Below, in pieces: positions 36,813-48,830 of a DNA stretch of 64,000 bases. Position 1 is the stretch's first letter. Each line of letters starts with the position of its first letter. The notes below the pieces were generated by a model. The model worked only from the letters and a program-made list of their open reading frames with translations. It made no database searches and was not told the DNA's origin. The position numbers were made by a program, and so were the translations under genes. Origin of the DNA: Balaenoptera acutorostrata (taxonomy: Eukaryota; Chordata; Mammalia; Artiodactyla; Balaenopteridae); NCBI RefSeq assembly GCF_949987535.1, contig NC_080067.1, forward strand, positions 80,873,985 through 80,937,984. The letters run 5' to 3'.

Positions 36813-38137
36813 GTGGGTGAGGGCCAGCTCTGTCTGCTCCCCCAGGGGGCTCGGTTTCTGACGTATCACCCGTTCTCTCCTCACTATCCTTTCCAAACTC
36901 CAGAGAGAGGAGGGATACAGTTCCATATAAAGATCAAGATCTAAGGTCGCCTCTACCTGACTGCTATAGTTTAGAAGAAAGATGGTTGTATATCTGGGGA
37001 CCCATCACGGGGGTGGGGCATGACTTAGGGGAATGGGAGTTATATGAGGATAGGCCCCTGCCCTGCGGGAGTGTCTCATCTTGAAGGGACACAGGGGTGA
37101 CAGTAAGCACAGAACACACTTAGCCTACATGGCCAGTGGTGGTGCAAGCGTGCAGGGCAGGTCTGGACCATGAGGGCTGGGCGTCAGGAAGCATCTGGGT
37201 ACACACAGCCCTAGCCGGGCTGCCGCTTTGCGGAGTGGAGTCCAAGAAGGGCAGATGGAGCGCTGGGTTGACATTCCTGCAAGTGCCATGCCTCGCTCCC
37301 TGGGCCCCTGAGGACGGCACGCTCTCATCTAACACGGGCAATTCTGCCCCACGCGCTGGGCCTGGGGACCAATGGCCCTTTTCCTTGGGGTAATGAGGGT
37401 TTCTAGTATGAACCCTTTCATTCTTCTCTGGTGGAGGTTGCCGGGGCAGAGGCGGGCGGTGCAGAAAAAGATCTGCTCTCTTCCTTTCAAAACATTGCAA
37501 ACTGTTTTTCCAAATGGGGCTAGACCACATAATGTGCCTTCCCTAGGCCAGAGGCAGAGGGAAGGATTGTGGTCCTAGCCCAGGATGCACGCCTGTAAGA
37601 AGGAGGCTCTGTTTCCAAGCGCTGTCTTTGCGGTTCTTTGAAAATAAGCACATTTGCTCCAAAGGCTCCACACTAAGGGCTTACAAGTGTTGGCTGGCCC
37701 CCAGCCCAGCCCTTGTGGAAGCGGCTTCATGAAACCTCCTGCCGCCCAATCTACTCCTGAAACCATTTACGTGAAAGCTGAGACCTGGTCCAGCGTCCTG
37801 CACGGGAGGTGGGGCCGGGCTGGGGCGTGGGTGCTTCGAGTTGGGGAGACGCAGCCGTACGCACGGCGTGTGGGAGAAAGTGGAGCAACCACCAAGGTTC
37901 TCCTAGACTTTGCCGTTGGCTTACTGTGTGGCCTTGGCACAGTGACCAGCCCTCTTTGAATCTTCCACTTTATGTGCGTTGGGGAAACCTGCCTGCCAGC
38001 CAGCTCTCTCAGAAGCGGTGTGAGCATCTCAGGGAACCCAGGGAAGGCCTCTGGGGAGAGCCGACGGGCCTGAGGTCGGGGGGGCAGGGGCACGGTGACG
38101 GCGGTGGCTTTGCTCATCGTGCCCTGGTCCCCTCCAG
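36813..38137 (+). other. ITGB5: ITGB5 intron (1.3 kb)
   Basis: Donor GTGGGT at 36813, acceptor CCCCTCCAG ending at 38137. Mostly unique; a weak MIR-like piece occurs near 37905-37980 ('ttactgtgtggccttggcac'). No further exon seen. Confidence 0.9.
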
Positions 38138-38304
38138 AGTGTGGAGCGGCCCCCAATGCCACGACCATCCTCCTGGCCGTGGTCGGCAGCATCATCCTGA
38201 TTGGGCTTGCGCTCCTGGCCATCTGGAAGCTGCTTGTCACCATCCACGACCGGAGAGAGTTTGCAAAGTTCCAGAGCGAGCGATCCAGGGCCCGCTATGA
38301 AATG
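38138..38304 (+). CDS. ITGB5: ITGB5 coding exon: transmembrane helix and membrane-proximal tail
   Basis: This 167-nt exon completes Glu (G|AG) and encodes the last extracellular residues CGAAPNATT, one hydrophobic helix ([20 protein letters not shown]), then the conserved [18 protein letters not shown] and RSRARYEM. The HDRREF segment is the membrane-proximal site where integrin beta tails clasp alpha tails and contact talin. It ends in phase 0 on ATG before GTAAGC. An NAT sequon lies right at the outer membrane face (38155). The frame stays open for 88 more codons into the following intron (38305-38571), discussed as a finding. Confidence 0.98.
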
Positions 38305-39079
38305 GTAAGCCAGTGGGAAGTTGGAAGTAGAAAAAATGTCAAGCTTAGCGGTCCGGTTGAGTTCAAGCAGAGGCCCACTAACGTCTTTGGGATTCAGAAC
38401 AAAGAAGCGAGGACTTCCCCAGTGGTCCAGCGGTTAAGACAATGTGCTTCCACTGCAGGGGGCTCGGGTTCGATCCCTGGTCGGGGAACTAAGATCCCAC
38501 ATGCTGCGCGGTGTGGCCAAAAAGTTAAAAAGAACAAAACAAAACAAAAAACGCGAAGAAGCGAAACCTGAGAGGCGGTGTGTGCCCAGTTCTGGACGCC
38601 CTGCATGGAGCCCCGCACCAGGCCCCGGTCGGGAGGCTCACCGCCAGAGGCGCTCGCCACAGCCTTGGCAGGGAGACTGTGTCCAACAGTCCAGGAGAGG
38701 GTCCCACGTGCTCACAGTCTGTCGCGGTGTCCATGTGTGTCTTGTCTCCCCAAGCAGACTGCACGCTCCCGAAGGACTGAGCAAGAGTGAGCCCCCCTTG
38801 AATCCCCAGTGAGTGTGTTAAAGCTACAAGGGACTTCAGAGACCATCTGACAGGCACAGCCGCTCGCTTCAGAGATGGAGAGAGAAAGCTCAGGGAGGGG
38901 CAGGACCGTCCCAGGCCGGCTTAGAGGAGCCAGTCTTGCAGCACAAGGCCATTGCCTTCACCCGCGGGCGGGCCCCACTGCCTTCCTGGGTGACTGACCC
39001 TAGAAGGGCCTCCAACCCTGTGTGTGTGCGAATGAACGAATGAACTAACACATGTCCTCTTACCTCCCGTGTTCTCTAG
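38305..39079 (+). other. ITGB5: Last ITGB5 intron (775 bp)
   Basis: Donor GTAAGC at 38305, acceptor GTTCTCTAG ending at 39079. It contains a CHR SINE beginning only about 105 bp after the donor. The remainder is GC-rich unique sequence. Confidence 0.95.
38402..38564 (+). mobile_element. CHR-type SINE with 9-bp target-site duplication
   Basis: The body 38411-38555 starts 'ggacttccccagtggtccag', has the tRNA-like B box 'gggttcgatccctggtcggg' (38465-38484), continues 'aactaagatcccacatgctg' and ends in an A-rich tail with AAAAC repeats. The direct repeat 'aagaagcga' flanks it at 38402-38410 and 38556-38564. It is sense-oriented relative to ITGB5, inside its last intron. It is a retroposon and not a tRNA gene. 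Confidence 0.9.
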
Positions 39080-39175
39080 GCTTCAAACCCTCTGTACAGA
39101 AAGCCCATCTCCACACACACCGTGGATTTCACCTTCAACAAGTTCAACAAATCCTACAATGGCACAGTGGACTGA
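39080..39175 (+). CDS. ITGB5: ITGB5 terminal coding exon: cytoplasmic tail
   Basis: This encodes [20 protein letters not shown], then [11 protein letters not shown] and TGA at 39173-39175. NPLY is the membrane-proximal NPxY motif that binds talin and other PTB-domain proteins; NKSY is the membrane-distal NxxY motif, which in beta-5 replaces the NPxY of other betas. The Ser/Thr stretch between them is where kindlin-type adaptors bind in related tails. The exon starts in phase 0 after CTCTAG. The tail is complete and the length is as expected for beta-5. Confidence 0.98.
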
Positions 39176-39585
39176 TGGCTCCTTCCCCTCAGAGGGCTGG
39201 AGGGGCAAGCAGTCAAGCCAGAGACTGACACGCTTTGGACAGCTGCTTGGCTTGAGCGCGGTTCCCTGCACGGCCAAGCACAGAGACCTTCCGGTGAGCC
39301 TGGGCGAGGAGCCCACCCACACAGGAAGGTGCCCGGCCGTGCCACCTGGCCACCCCTCCAAGCCCGGCGACGGTGCTCTCGGCTTTCCTCAGCACATCCA
39401 GCTTGTCGTCTCAATGAACTGCTAAGATGCAGGCCGCCTCTCCCTTCCGGGAGGGCTGGGCCTCCAGTCTGGCCAGATGAGAAGGCTCTTGGGAGTGTCA
39501 GAGTGAGTAAAACCCACACAGTCTGCCTTTGCTCCTGTTGATCATTTTTAAATGAAATAAAATGATCGTGCATTTATGGTATAGT
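39176..39585 (+). other. ITGB5: ITGB5 3' UTR
   Basis: This runs from the TGA to just past the AATAAA at 39556-39561. The end is estimated at 15-30 nt after the signal. It is GC-rich at first and A/T-rich near the end, and carries no obvious repeat. A longer form is possible, since other plus-strand AATAAA hexamers occur downstream (for example near 40707 and 41502), but nothing links them to this gene. Confidence 0.8.
39556..39561 (+). terminator. ITGB5: ITGB5 polyadenylation signal AATAAA
   Basis: A canonical hexamer within 'aatgaaataaaatgatcgtg', 381 nt after the stop codon. It is the first one downstream. Confidence 0.8.
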
Positions 39586-40299
39586 TCCGATTCCTGAGAA
39601 TTACCTACCTGGTGTCTCTGCCTTGCACATGGGTGTTGGTGATGGGATTACTGAGACGCCTGTTGAAGGCACATAGTTTGCAGATGTCAGCTTTCTTCCC
39701 CTGTCTGTGTTTTTGTTTAGTACTTTTGTAACAAAAAGGAAAGAGATTGTTTGGGATTGAAAGTAAAGATTAAAACCAAAAGATTTTGTGTTTGCCTGAC
39801 ACTCTTTATGACGTGCACGTTCCTTTCTGAAGTGGATGTTGCCCCAGCGGGGATTGCAATGGCTGTGTACGCACTCAGGGGACGCCACACAAGCCAGTGC
39901 AATACTCCAGACCAGGGCTCATCACACAGGGCTCTGTGCAGTACCCAGGGGGTAGCTGGGGTGGCTCCAGGGAGGGCTAAGCAGGTGTCTTTGGACCCTC
40001 TGAGCTTTTACTTAAAGAAAAAGTTTAGGCTAGAAACTGTGAAGACCACCCCTCTGGCCTCCCTACCCTGTTCCCAGGTGCTAAGGCTGGAAATAGATTG
40101 TGCAGATGAAGAAGGGTCAAGATGTGGCTTCCACACACAATCCCTTCTTGCACATGATTATTGACAACAGTTTCCTTCCAGTGCCCTCCCCAGCCAAAGT
40201 CCTGTGCCCCAAAGCACAAAACCCATTTCAGCTTTCCTTCCCTGCAGGGCCCTTAAGTCCCCTCTGTTCTCGTATCTGAGTCAAAAGTTATCTGGGAAT

Positions 40300-40420
40300 A
40301 GGAATCCCTCGTTTATAGAAGAGGAAACATTACTAGAGAGGGGCAGTGGCTTTCCCACGTGTCACAAGGCTAACTAATGACAAGCTGGTACAAAGAACCA
40401 GGTCTCAGGTGCAGTGCCGG
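40300..40420 (-). repeat. MIR SINE fragment, antisense
   Basis: 'ttatagaagaggaaacatta', 'ctagagaggggcagtggctt' and 'cacaaggctaactaatgaca' follow antisense MIR order. Confidence 0.55.
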
Positions 40421-43400
40421 CCTCCTGCTACCTGCTCCTTTTTGTAAAGTCTCTTTCACTAATCACTTTGCTGCTGCTGGCATCACTTCAAGGCTATTGG
40501 GCTTTCATCCCAGATTCATCTGTTCTCAGCCTTGGACCAAGTTCCCTTTACTTCATTTTGGCACACACTAAGACAAATGCCTATCAGTAAACAGCCTATT
40601 TATTACCTGGGGCAAATATGAACAGATTCTGTGTTTCCTTTGTCCTGTGTAATTAGGATGAAACAGAGACCTTGTGACTTGGTGAGGCTGCCTTAAATCC
40701 TTTTTGGAATAAAGCCAAATATAGATAAATATACAAAATAGACACATGGTGGTTTTGAGACTTTTCTAAACTGAGAGAAATATGATTTCAGAAGAAACTT
40801 TGGGTTTCTCTCTTGTTTGATTGTGGGTTTCCTGGAGACACATCATTTACTTGTTCGAAGTCTCATTTTCCATCAGGCAGGTCTGTAAGGGCACAGCGTT
40901 CTTGAGCCACAGACAGAAAGGACGAGTTGCTCCAGGCTTCCACCGGATGTGGAAGTTAGGGCTATTTCCTCGGTGACACCAGATGGCTGTTGACGGAGCT
41001 GTCGCTGACAATGCCCTGCTGCCCCCTGCTGGAAGCTCTGGGAACAGCTGTTCGGAGACCTGACTCCTGAGATTCTGACCCAGGGTGTGGTTCCCTTACT
41101 TCTTTCCTCTGGTGATTTGGCCATGCCCTCACCGCCCCCAGTTAACACAGGTAACAGAGCAGGTGGGTTGCAAAGCTCTCTCAAACCGAGGGCTGATAGG
41201 CATTTTCTGTCGTTGCTGGGCTGTGGAAGCACACAGATGGGAGTGAGCCTCGTTGTGTGGCCGCAGGGACCTCTGCAAGGAGCACCTGGTGGTCTCTGGA
41301 AAATTCTTTACTCGTATCTGTTTGGAAAGATGATCAGTAATGCGCTTGTTTGTTGGAAAGGAAGAGTGGGGAGGGACTATTTACCTTTAAAATCAATCTA
41401 CATTGATTTAATACAGATTTCCAAATGGTACTTATTTTTACTGATTGATTTTTTAACAATTTACTTTTCTAATGCAAAAGTAGTACATGGAAAAGATGGA
41501 CAATAAAGAGATCATAAAGAAATCAAAAATCTTTTATAATCACACCACACAGAGGTAACGACTCTTGCCCTTTTTGGGGACTACGTCTTGGTCTTTTTTT
41601 CTGTGCATATGTGTGTAATTTTAACCAAATCAGGATTATGCTGTCACTCTTTTAAAGAGAACTGGGGATTCTCATTCCACTTGGTTGACTAGTAATTAGA
41701 CAAACTAAAGTAACTAACAGCTGCCTCTTCTTGGAAGACGTGTTTTTTTAAATTTGCTTAATTAGGATCAAAGCTGGAGTTGATTATCATGAAACTCTTG
41801 GGATGAATTTCAGGTAACAGCAAACAGATGGGAAGATCAGAGGGGAGGAGAGGCGGTCCTTTTCTCTGTTCACGTGACATCTCTTAACTGAAAAGCTCCT
41901 CCCTCACTGGAGAGCTCTCGGCAGGCGTGCCGGGCTCCTGTCGCTTCTGAGAAGGGCAGCCTGGTGGACTCAGTTTCCGCAGCCCTTTTGCGCCTGGCTG
42001 GGACGGGGCAGTGGAGCAGAGGAGGAGGGCAGCAGCGTGGAGGAAACTCAGGAGGAGGTAAGAGCCTCTGAGGCATCCCTTGCGGACGTGTGGGACCCGC
42101 TTGGGAGCTTGTCCAACCGTGGCTGTCAGCGTGCCCGTGAATGTGGCGCGCCTGTCCCTCTCGTCCTGGCGGGGGGCTGAGGAGGCTTGGCTAGGGCTCT
42201 CCCTCCCCCCAGCTTCTGTCCTCACCCAGCTGAGGGGTTCCAGACTTCTCAGGCAGGACGGGGCGCCATTCTGACCCTCGGGAGAGGATGTGAGTGGAGG
42301 CAGGAGAATGAGAGAGACGGTTGAGCAGGTGGTGGTGCTGGGAAGGGAGAGCTCGTTCTTCTCAGCCCCCGTGGCTCCTCCTGCCGATCTTGCAGCTTTG
42401 CGAGGGATGGTCACCGCCCGGCCGGCCCCGGCTGACAGAGCCGCCTCCAGGATGGGTTGGGTGATGTGTCACAGTGAGATAGATGGTCTTCGTATCCAAC
42501 TGGTTTCTCCGGAGTTCAGTGCTGGGACGTTCGATGCTTCCTTTTGTCATAGCATGGGACTTGTATAATCTGGCCTGTTTTGGTGTCTTGATTGTCAGGA
42601 GGCTGGGAACTAAATGCCAGGAAATGGAACCTACCTCCAGTTCTTATTGGGATCCCCATCCTCTCCACTGAATCCCGCCCCCTCCACTGCCCCCCGTCCT
42701 CGCCCTGCCTCCCCCTCCACACACGCTTTCTGAGCCTTCTGACGAATGTTCTGCTGCATAGTGTCTTCATTTTAAGTGGCCTCAAGTTCTTGCAAAAAGG
42801 CAAGCTCTAAACTGTAAGTAACCATAGGGTCACGCGCCGAGGTGGTGACCTTCTAGGATAGGCGTTCTTAACCACTTCGTGTCGGTGACACTTTCAGTGT
42901 TCTAGTGAACGCTACAGACCCCTTGTCAGAATAATGCTAATAACGTGTGTAAACAGGGAACATATTACAAGGCCTGGGCCTATTTATTAGGGCAGCTGGT
43001 TACCATTTACCATCTTAGTTTGACTTCAGAAACCCCCTGGAAGGCTCGCCAATTACAGCTTCATTGGTCCTACCTGCACAGACTATCAAACGCCTGAGAC
43101 AAAAGCAGCCTCTCTTCGTTTGACCCTCACGGTAGCCCCACGTGGTACTCAGGGGAGGTATTTCCCCATCTTACTAAGGAGGAGATTGAGATCGGTCCCC
43201 CCCTTGGAGAGAAGGTTGGCAAGTGAGACCCCAGCTCAGGGATCCCTACTCTAGTTCGATGCTCTTTCCTCTCTGTCGCACCCCCTGGGAAAAGCAAGAC
43301 TGTCGTTTCTTATCTCAGAACTCTGCGCTATGACTAGAGAGTCATCTGAATTTCTGCCTTGGAGGCACACATCTCTACTGAAATTAAACGAAGTACCTCT

Positions 43401-45574
43401 ACATGCAGATGGAGAGATTATAAAACGTCTCTTCCCCTCCTCCTTCCTTGCATCTTTTTCTCTTGTCCCTGCCTTATGAACAGTCTCTGGTATATGCGTG
43501 GTGACCGAAAATCCAGGTACAGTTCAAGGAACTTTTCTATTTAAAAAGTGAGGGGGGAAAAAAATGACGGAAGATGACAACTGACACACATTTCATGATT
43601 CCTGGCATAAAAGTTCAACACTTTAAAGACTCTCTTCCATGAGGTGCCCATGGGTTGGTGCGGGCACTGGTTTGTGGCTCACTTCCCTGCTGGTCCAGCC
43701 AGCCATGCGGGAATGGAATATTTGTATGAGCGGTTGTGTGAGATGGTTGGCATTCACATCCTGGCCTGTGACCATAAAACAATATTTTAAAACCTACACT
43801 GAACAGAACCCACCACAACTGAGGGTTGTGGGTTGCACCCATGGGAGGGTCCCACGTGGGTGGGAGGGGAGAGCTGGGCAGAGGCCCCAGGAGAGACGGG
43901 AGGCCGGGGCTGCCTTGCTCTCCGCCTGCTGAGCTGCCCCTGAGGGCTCATTGCTGCTCAAGCCTCGGGGACTGTAGGCTCGACCTGAGTTGGGAGACGT
44001 CCCCTGTCGCATGGACCTGGAGTTTAAAAGGGGAAGAAGGCAACAGGAGGGAGGAAGAGGGGATGCTACAGCCCAAGAGTAGACCACCCGGGTTTGGGGA
44101 AGTCTGAGGGCAGCAAGGTGGCGGGGTGAGGGCGGAAGAGAAAAGCGTAAGCGGGGGAAGGAGATGGGAGACTGAGGAGGCCGTTTCTCCCTGACCAAGT
44201 TCTATGAGGTGGATAAGACCCTTCAGGCCGTCATCCAGGTGTGCAAAAACCATTTTTATTATTTTTTTTAACGTCACCATCTCTATTCAGGTGATGACAG
44301 AAAACAAAGTTACTAGGTAAAGAGGGACAGTGTCTTGTTAATCACAGTCGTTTCAGGGTCCCCTGCGCCCCACGCTGCGGGCTAAGTGCAGCAGCAGGAC
44401 ACTGGAGGCAGGCCCACAGAGCTGCCTGTGCACACGGCACCCGCTCAGACGTCACTGTCCTCACCAGGACCACTTTCTGCTGAAATGTCCCTACATGGTG
44501 GGGGGAGAGCCTTCAGGCCCACCAGGTCTGTTTCTCAGCTAACTCCCATGCCCTTTTCAGGGAAAAGCGGCTCCTCCCTCATGTTACACGGGGCCGCAGA
44601 AGCGCAGGCTGCCTCAGGCTCTGCCTCAGCCACACGTGGCCTCCACGTCCACTGCCATGCTCCGTGCTGGCGTGGGTTTCCTGGCGTCACTGCTCTCCTG
44701 GGCTCCTCCTAGAAAAGCGAGGCCCAGAGCTCCTCTGCTGTCTGTGCCTCTTTTTTCCTCCCTCCCTCCCTGCCTGGGGTGGGGATTCCGTACCACAGCC
44801 CACCCCAGGATCTGACTGTGTCCACCCCTCCACCTTCTGTTCCTCTCCCCAGGCCAGAGGAACACTCCTCCCCTGCTCCCTTGGTGGGAAGGAGAGAGGC
44901 AAATGTTCTTCCAACGCAGTCCTTATGTCAAGACCTTGAACTTTAAAAGTTAAAAAATATTCTGTTTTGTTTCTCTTTGTATTTCCATTGTGGCATCCCT
45001 TTCCTGAGGCACAAAGGCCAAGTGTGGGCTTGGAAGGGCTATGGAGAAAACAGATTGCAGAGAAGAAAAAAAAAAAAAAAATTCATTCAAAACCAGATTA
45101 CGAAGTTTAAAGGTCCTAGGATCTAAAAAAAGATATAGCATCCTATGTCCTATAATCCAAAATAAAACAGCATTTAATAAAGACAGCATTAACTATAAAA
45201 TAAAGAACCCTAAGGAGTCCTGATTCCCATCCCCCCTTTTAAAAAAAATACCAGATTCCTTCAAAAAACATGTTTTGGTATCCTTGCCCCACTGGTCCTC
45301 TTAGCCCATGCTCAGTCAGCCAGGGGCGCTGACGACACGTATCACGTCCATCTGCTAAGGGGTGGAGGAAGCAAACTGCAGAGTCCATGGTTACCCACTG
45401 GCTGACAGTGGGCTCACTACTGAAGCACAGCATTCCCACAAGAGCCGAGTGGCTGTTTCTTTTGGAGAGATCTCTGAAAGCAGCCGCAGGTGAAGGCGGG
45501 GAAGGCCGAGTCTTGGTGGAGTCAAGCTTTTGTCCTCCCGGTGACCAGGGCTAGACGTGGGGCACCGCAGCACA

Positions 45575-45970
45575 CTGTAACTGTTAGTTAGCTACTGCTG
45601 CACAGCCCCCCACCCTGAATCCCATGGCGTCCAGTGATGAGCACTGACTGCCATGCTCACAGGCTCGTGGACCAGGTGGGGCCCCCGGGCATCAAGCTGT
45701 GGAAGCCTGGTGTGGGCTCTGCTCCGCTTATTCTCCTGGGACGTGTGGGCTAATCAGGGCATGCTCTTCTCATGGTGGCAGAAACACAAGTCTAGACTCG
45801 GAACTGGGACGCTGTCCCCTCCCCCCACATTCCATTGGCCAGAGAAACCTACACAGCTGAGTCCAACATCAGTGGGTTGTGGAAATGCTCTCCACCTCAA
45901 ATGGGAGGAACTGCTGAGTCGTAAGGCAAAGTGTATGGACTCAGGGAGGAAGGAAGGATGGGGACGTTAA
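45575..45970 (+). repeat. Old interspersed repeat, family not resolved
   Basis: 'gttagttagctactgctgca' at the start, and 'cccacattccattggccaga', 'cagtgggttgtggaaatgct' later, resemble a common mammalian repeat with the 'attccattggcca' motif. No coding content; the subfamily is not assigned. Confidence 0.4.
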
Positions 45971-46299
45971 CAGAATTGCCACTTGTTTTGGTCCTTTCTA
46001 TTGAATCCTGGTAGCAATGAAGCTGTGACCGATGGGGAAGGAAAGACTGGCTGCGGTCTCTTAGGATGGTATGGAAGTCCTTTTGAAAGTTTAGTTTGGA
46101 AACTGAGTTCTGTAACGACTGGGACGATGTAAGTCAGGTTCACTCCCTGTGTTCAGTAAATACTTGATTAAATGGTGAAAGAATATTATATGTATAGTAT
46201 GTATCTGCATGTCGATAGAAAGGGGGACAAAGTTGAATGTATCTACCTTACAGAAACGGGATAAAAAGTGTAATAACAAAAATACCAAATCTGAGGGTA

Positions 46300-46450
46300 A
46301 CGACAGGGATTCTAGTCCTTCCTCTGCCTGTAATTGGCTCTTCTGTAACCTTGCGTGAATCATTTCCCAGTGGGACTCAATTTCATCTGTGAAATGGCCT
46401 GATCAGATTAGATGATCTCTAAGGAGCTTCCAAAATCAGTTTCCTAAGAT
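46300..46450 (+). repeat. MIR SINE fragment, sense
   Basis: 'ctagtccttcctctgcctgt', 'accttgcgtgaatcatttcc', 'tcatctgtgaaatggcctga' and 'gatgatctctaaggagcttc' follow sense MIR order. Confidence 0.6.
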
Positions 46451-46789
46451 TCTGGGATACAGTCACTGCTTCAGCGACTGACAAGTCCCATTTTTATTGG
46501 CCAGATACCCCCGCTCTGCCTGTGCACTCCCGGCCTCCCCCAAGGAGCCTTTTCAGAGGCACGTGCTCAGTGCCTCTCACTCACTGGTGTCGATGTGAGT
46601 CAGAGCACTGAGGTGCACCGTGAACGCTCACACCAGGCTGCTGCAGCCCGACAGCGGATCACATGGCTGGGCTCAGCAATCCTGGTTGTGACCGGCCTTT
46701 CTCAGGGCCTGTGCATGTCACTACCTGTCTCCAAGCTTCCAGTGTTACAGATGACAGTCTGCTACTAGTTGGATTCTTTTCACTTTCCA

Positions 46790-47150
46790 AGTATTTTATT
46801 CCTCTAGATGTTGGTAAAATTTCCCATCTTTGAAGTTCAGTAATTTTGACAGGATGTGCCCAGGTGTATGCCTTTGTCCACAACACCTGCCTAGAACTCA
46901 CTGGGCCCTTTGCTTCTGCAGACTCAAGTATTTTTTCAAACTGGGGAAAATTTCCTCAGTTATTTCTGTAAATATTTCCTGTCCTCCCATTGTCTTTTCC
47001 TCTTTACATTCATGAATCTGTTCTGTAAGCCTCTCATCTACTCCCTCATTATTTCCATTTCTTTGTCCCTTTGTTTTGAATTTTGGTATTTCTTCCACCT
47101 GATCTACCTGCCCACAGGTGTAGTTCTCAATATAATCATACCACCTTGAA
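46790..47150 (-). repeat. Possible old L1/HAL1 ORF1-region fragment
   Basis: Read on the minus strand, a broken frame (46898-47098) contains EIFTEITEEIFPSLKKYLSL, reminiscent of the lysine-rich segment around L1 ORF1. The plus strand is pyrimidine-rich, as expected for antisense L1. Identification is tentative. Confidence 0.35.
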
Positions 47151-48409
47151 ATTTTTCCATCACATTTTCACATTCAAAATGAAAATTTTCATGTTAGTCC
47201 CCCCTCCCCCCAACACACACAAATTGTCATCTTGTTTTTGTTATTCTGAAGCGGGTCTGCTTCCTGTGGCAGTTCCCCTTCACCAGAAGGCACCTATGCT
47301 TGCATTCATGCAGAAACATGTGCTGGGCCCGTTCCAGGTGCAGAGATACTGCACGGAACACAAGGTGAAATCCCCGCTCTCTTGGAGCTAACACCTGTTA
47401 CGGGTGGTTTTCTTTGCTTTCCTCGCCTGGTTGCTGGATTTCCTCAGGTGTTTTCTTTCTTTTGCCCACCCCTGGCACGTAGCAGCAAACCCATGGTTGG
47501 TAGGAGACCACAGACTGCATCTATGGGCCAGCAGTGCACTGACCAAGATGGGCTGTCAGAAACCTCAGCTCCTCTCGCGGCAGAAACATCTAGTTGGCCC
47601 TCTGATGTGTACACACACACACAGAGTGCGCATGCGCCCTAGTCCTGAGCCTCCCCACTCTTGCTCCTTGTGTCCACCCACCTCAAAGGAGATGATACCC
47701 TGTAACTGTTCTCTTCTTTGGAGATCCTGGCAAAGCCTATGGCGGTGCTTCTGGGCCTTGCCGACGTGGACCCAGCAGCACTGTGTTCAGGAGAGGTGGG
47801 TGAGTGGGTGTTGAGTGTCCCCGGGCTGCCATCCTCACCCTCCAGCACCTTTTTCCAGAGACCGTAGACAGTCCACATCACCATGAGTGAGGATGAGCTG
47901 GGTCTGAGACCCCAGGCCTGTGTGGCCTGTCACAAGGCCTGTCACAAGCTGGTTATGAGCTGATCCCTTTACTTTTCAGGGTCTGTACTTCTGTAGCTTT
48001 AAAGTAAGGAGAGCAGACCAGGTTTCTTAGGTTCCTGCGGCACTACAAATTGACTGGCTTGTGCTCTACTAAACACCCAGAGTACTGGAAGAGGCCAGTA
48101 TTGATATTCTCCACTCCCATTAGTCTTACAGATGTTGTTCTGGGCACCCTGTGAAGACTGTTCCCATTTTCTTCACTAGGGCCGGTGTTGTAAGCTCAGA
48201 GCTCATGCTCTGTAAATATTTCTTGACTGAGAAAGGGCTAGACTATTAAATGCCTCTAAAATGCTTCTATGCTGAATAGTCCCCTCATAGGTCCTAGACA
48301 GTCAAGTTCTTTGTCTTGTCTCAATCAATTTGTGCTCCAAAGTTTTATGACTCCAGACTGTCTGCGCTGGGCTTAGTCTCAAGAAACAGCAAAATAAGCT
48401 GAAGTACCT

Positions 48410-48530
48410 GTTGAAATGCAGATTTCCAGGCCTCACCTCAAATCTGCTGAAACAGAATCTCTGATGGTGGGGCCCAGGTGATTCTTTGATGCTCCTCTGA
48501 TTTCCCTTCAAGTTACCCAGAAGGGGCCCT
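48410..48530 (+). repeat. MER5-type (hAT-Charlie) fragment
   Basis: 'cctgttgaaatgcagatttc', 'caggcctcacctcaaatctg', 'aacagaatctctgatggtgg', 'ggcccaggtgattctttgat' match the internal order of MER5-like elements. Confidence 0.55.
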
Positions 48531-48644
48531 GAGTGAGCTTCAGTAACAGAACTGCTTATGGCAGGACTTTTCTCCTGTTCTCAGCAGGAGAAAGAGACCC
48601 CAAGACCATTTCATTGCAGAAGAAAAATGTGACTAACCAGGGTA

Positions 48645-48830
48645 GTGATGCTCTAAGTGTGGCCCCTGTACCAGCAGCATTAGCATTGCCTGAGAACTTG
48701 TTAGAAATGCAAACTTTCATGTCCTATCCTAGAAGTACCCAGAGTTGACGCTGGAGCTGGGCCAACATCTGATTTAACGAGACTCCAGGTGATTCTGATG
48801 CATGCTGAAGTGTGAGAACCAGTGAGTCCA
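48645..48830 (+). repeat. MER5-type (hAT-Charlie) element
   Basis: 'tgctctaagtgtggcccctg', 'gcattgcctgagaacttgtt', 'agaaatgcaaactttcatgt', 'aggtgattctgatgcatgct' and the terminal 'gtgagaaccagtg' match a MER5A-like DNA transposon end to end. It lies about 120 bp from the previous fragment. Confidence 0.6.

Noticed and set aside
42070..42270. CpG-richer patch that could be a promoter or CpG island
   Set aside because: Short, with no associated exon. It is too weak by eye to call.
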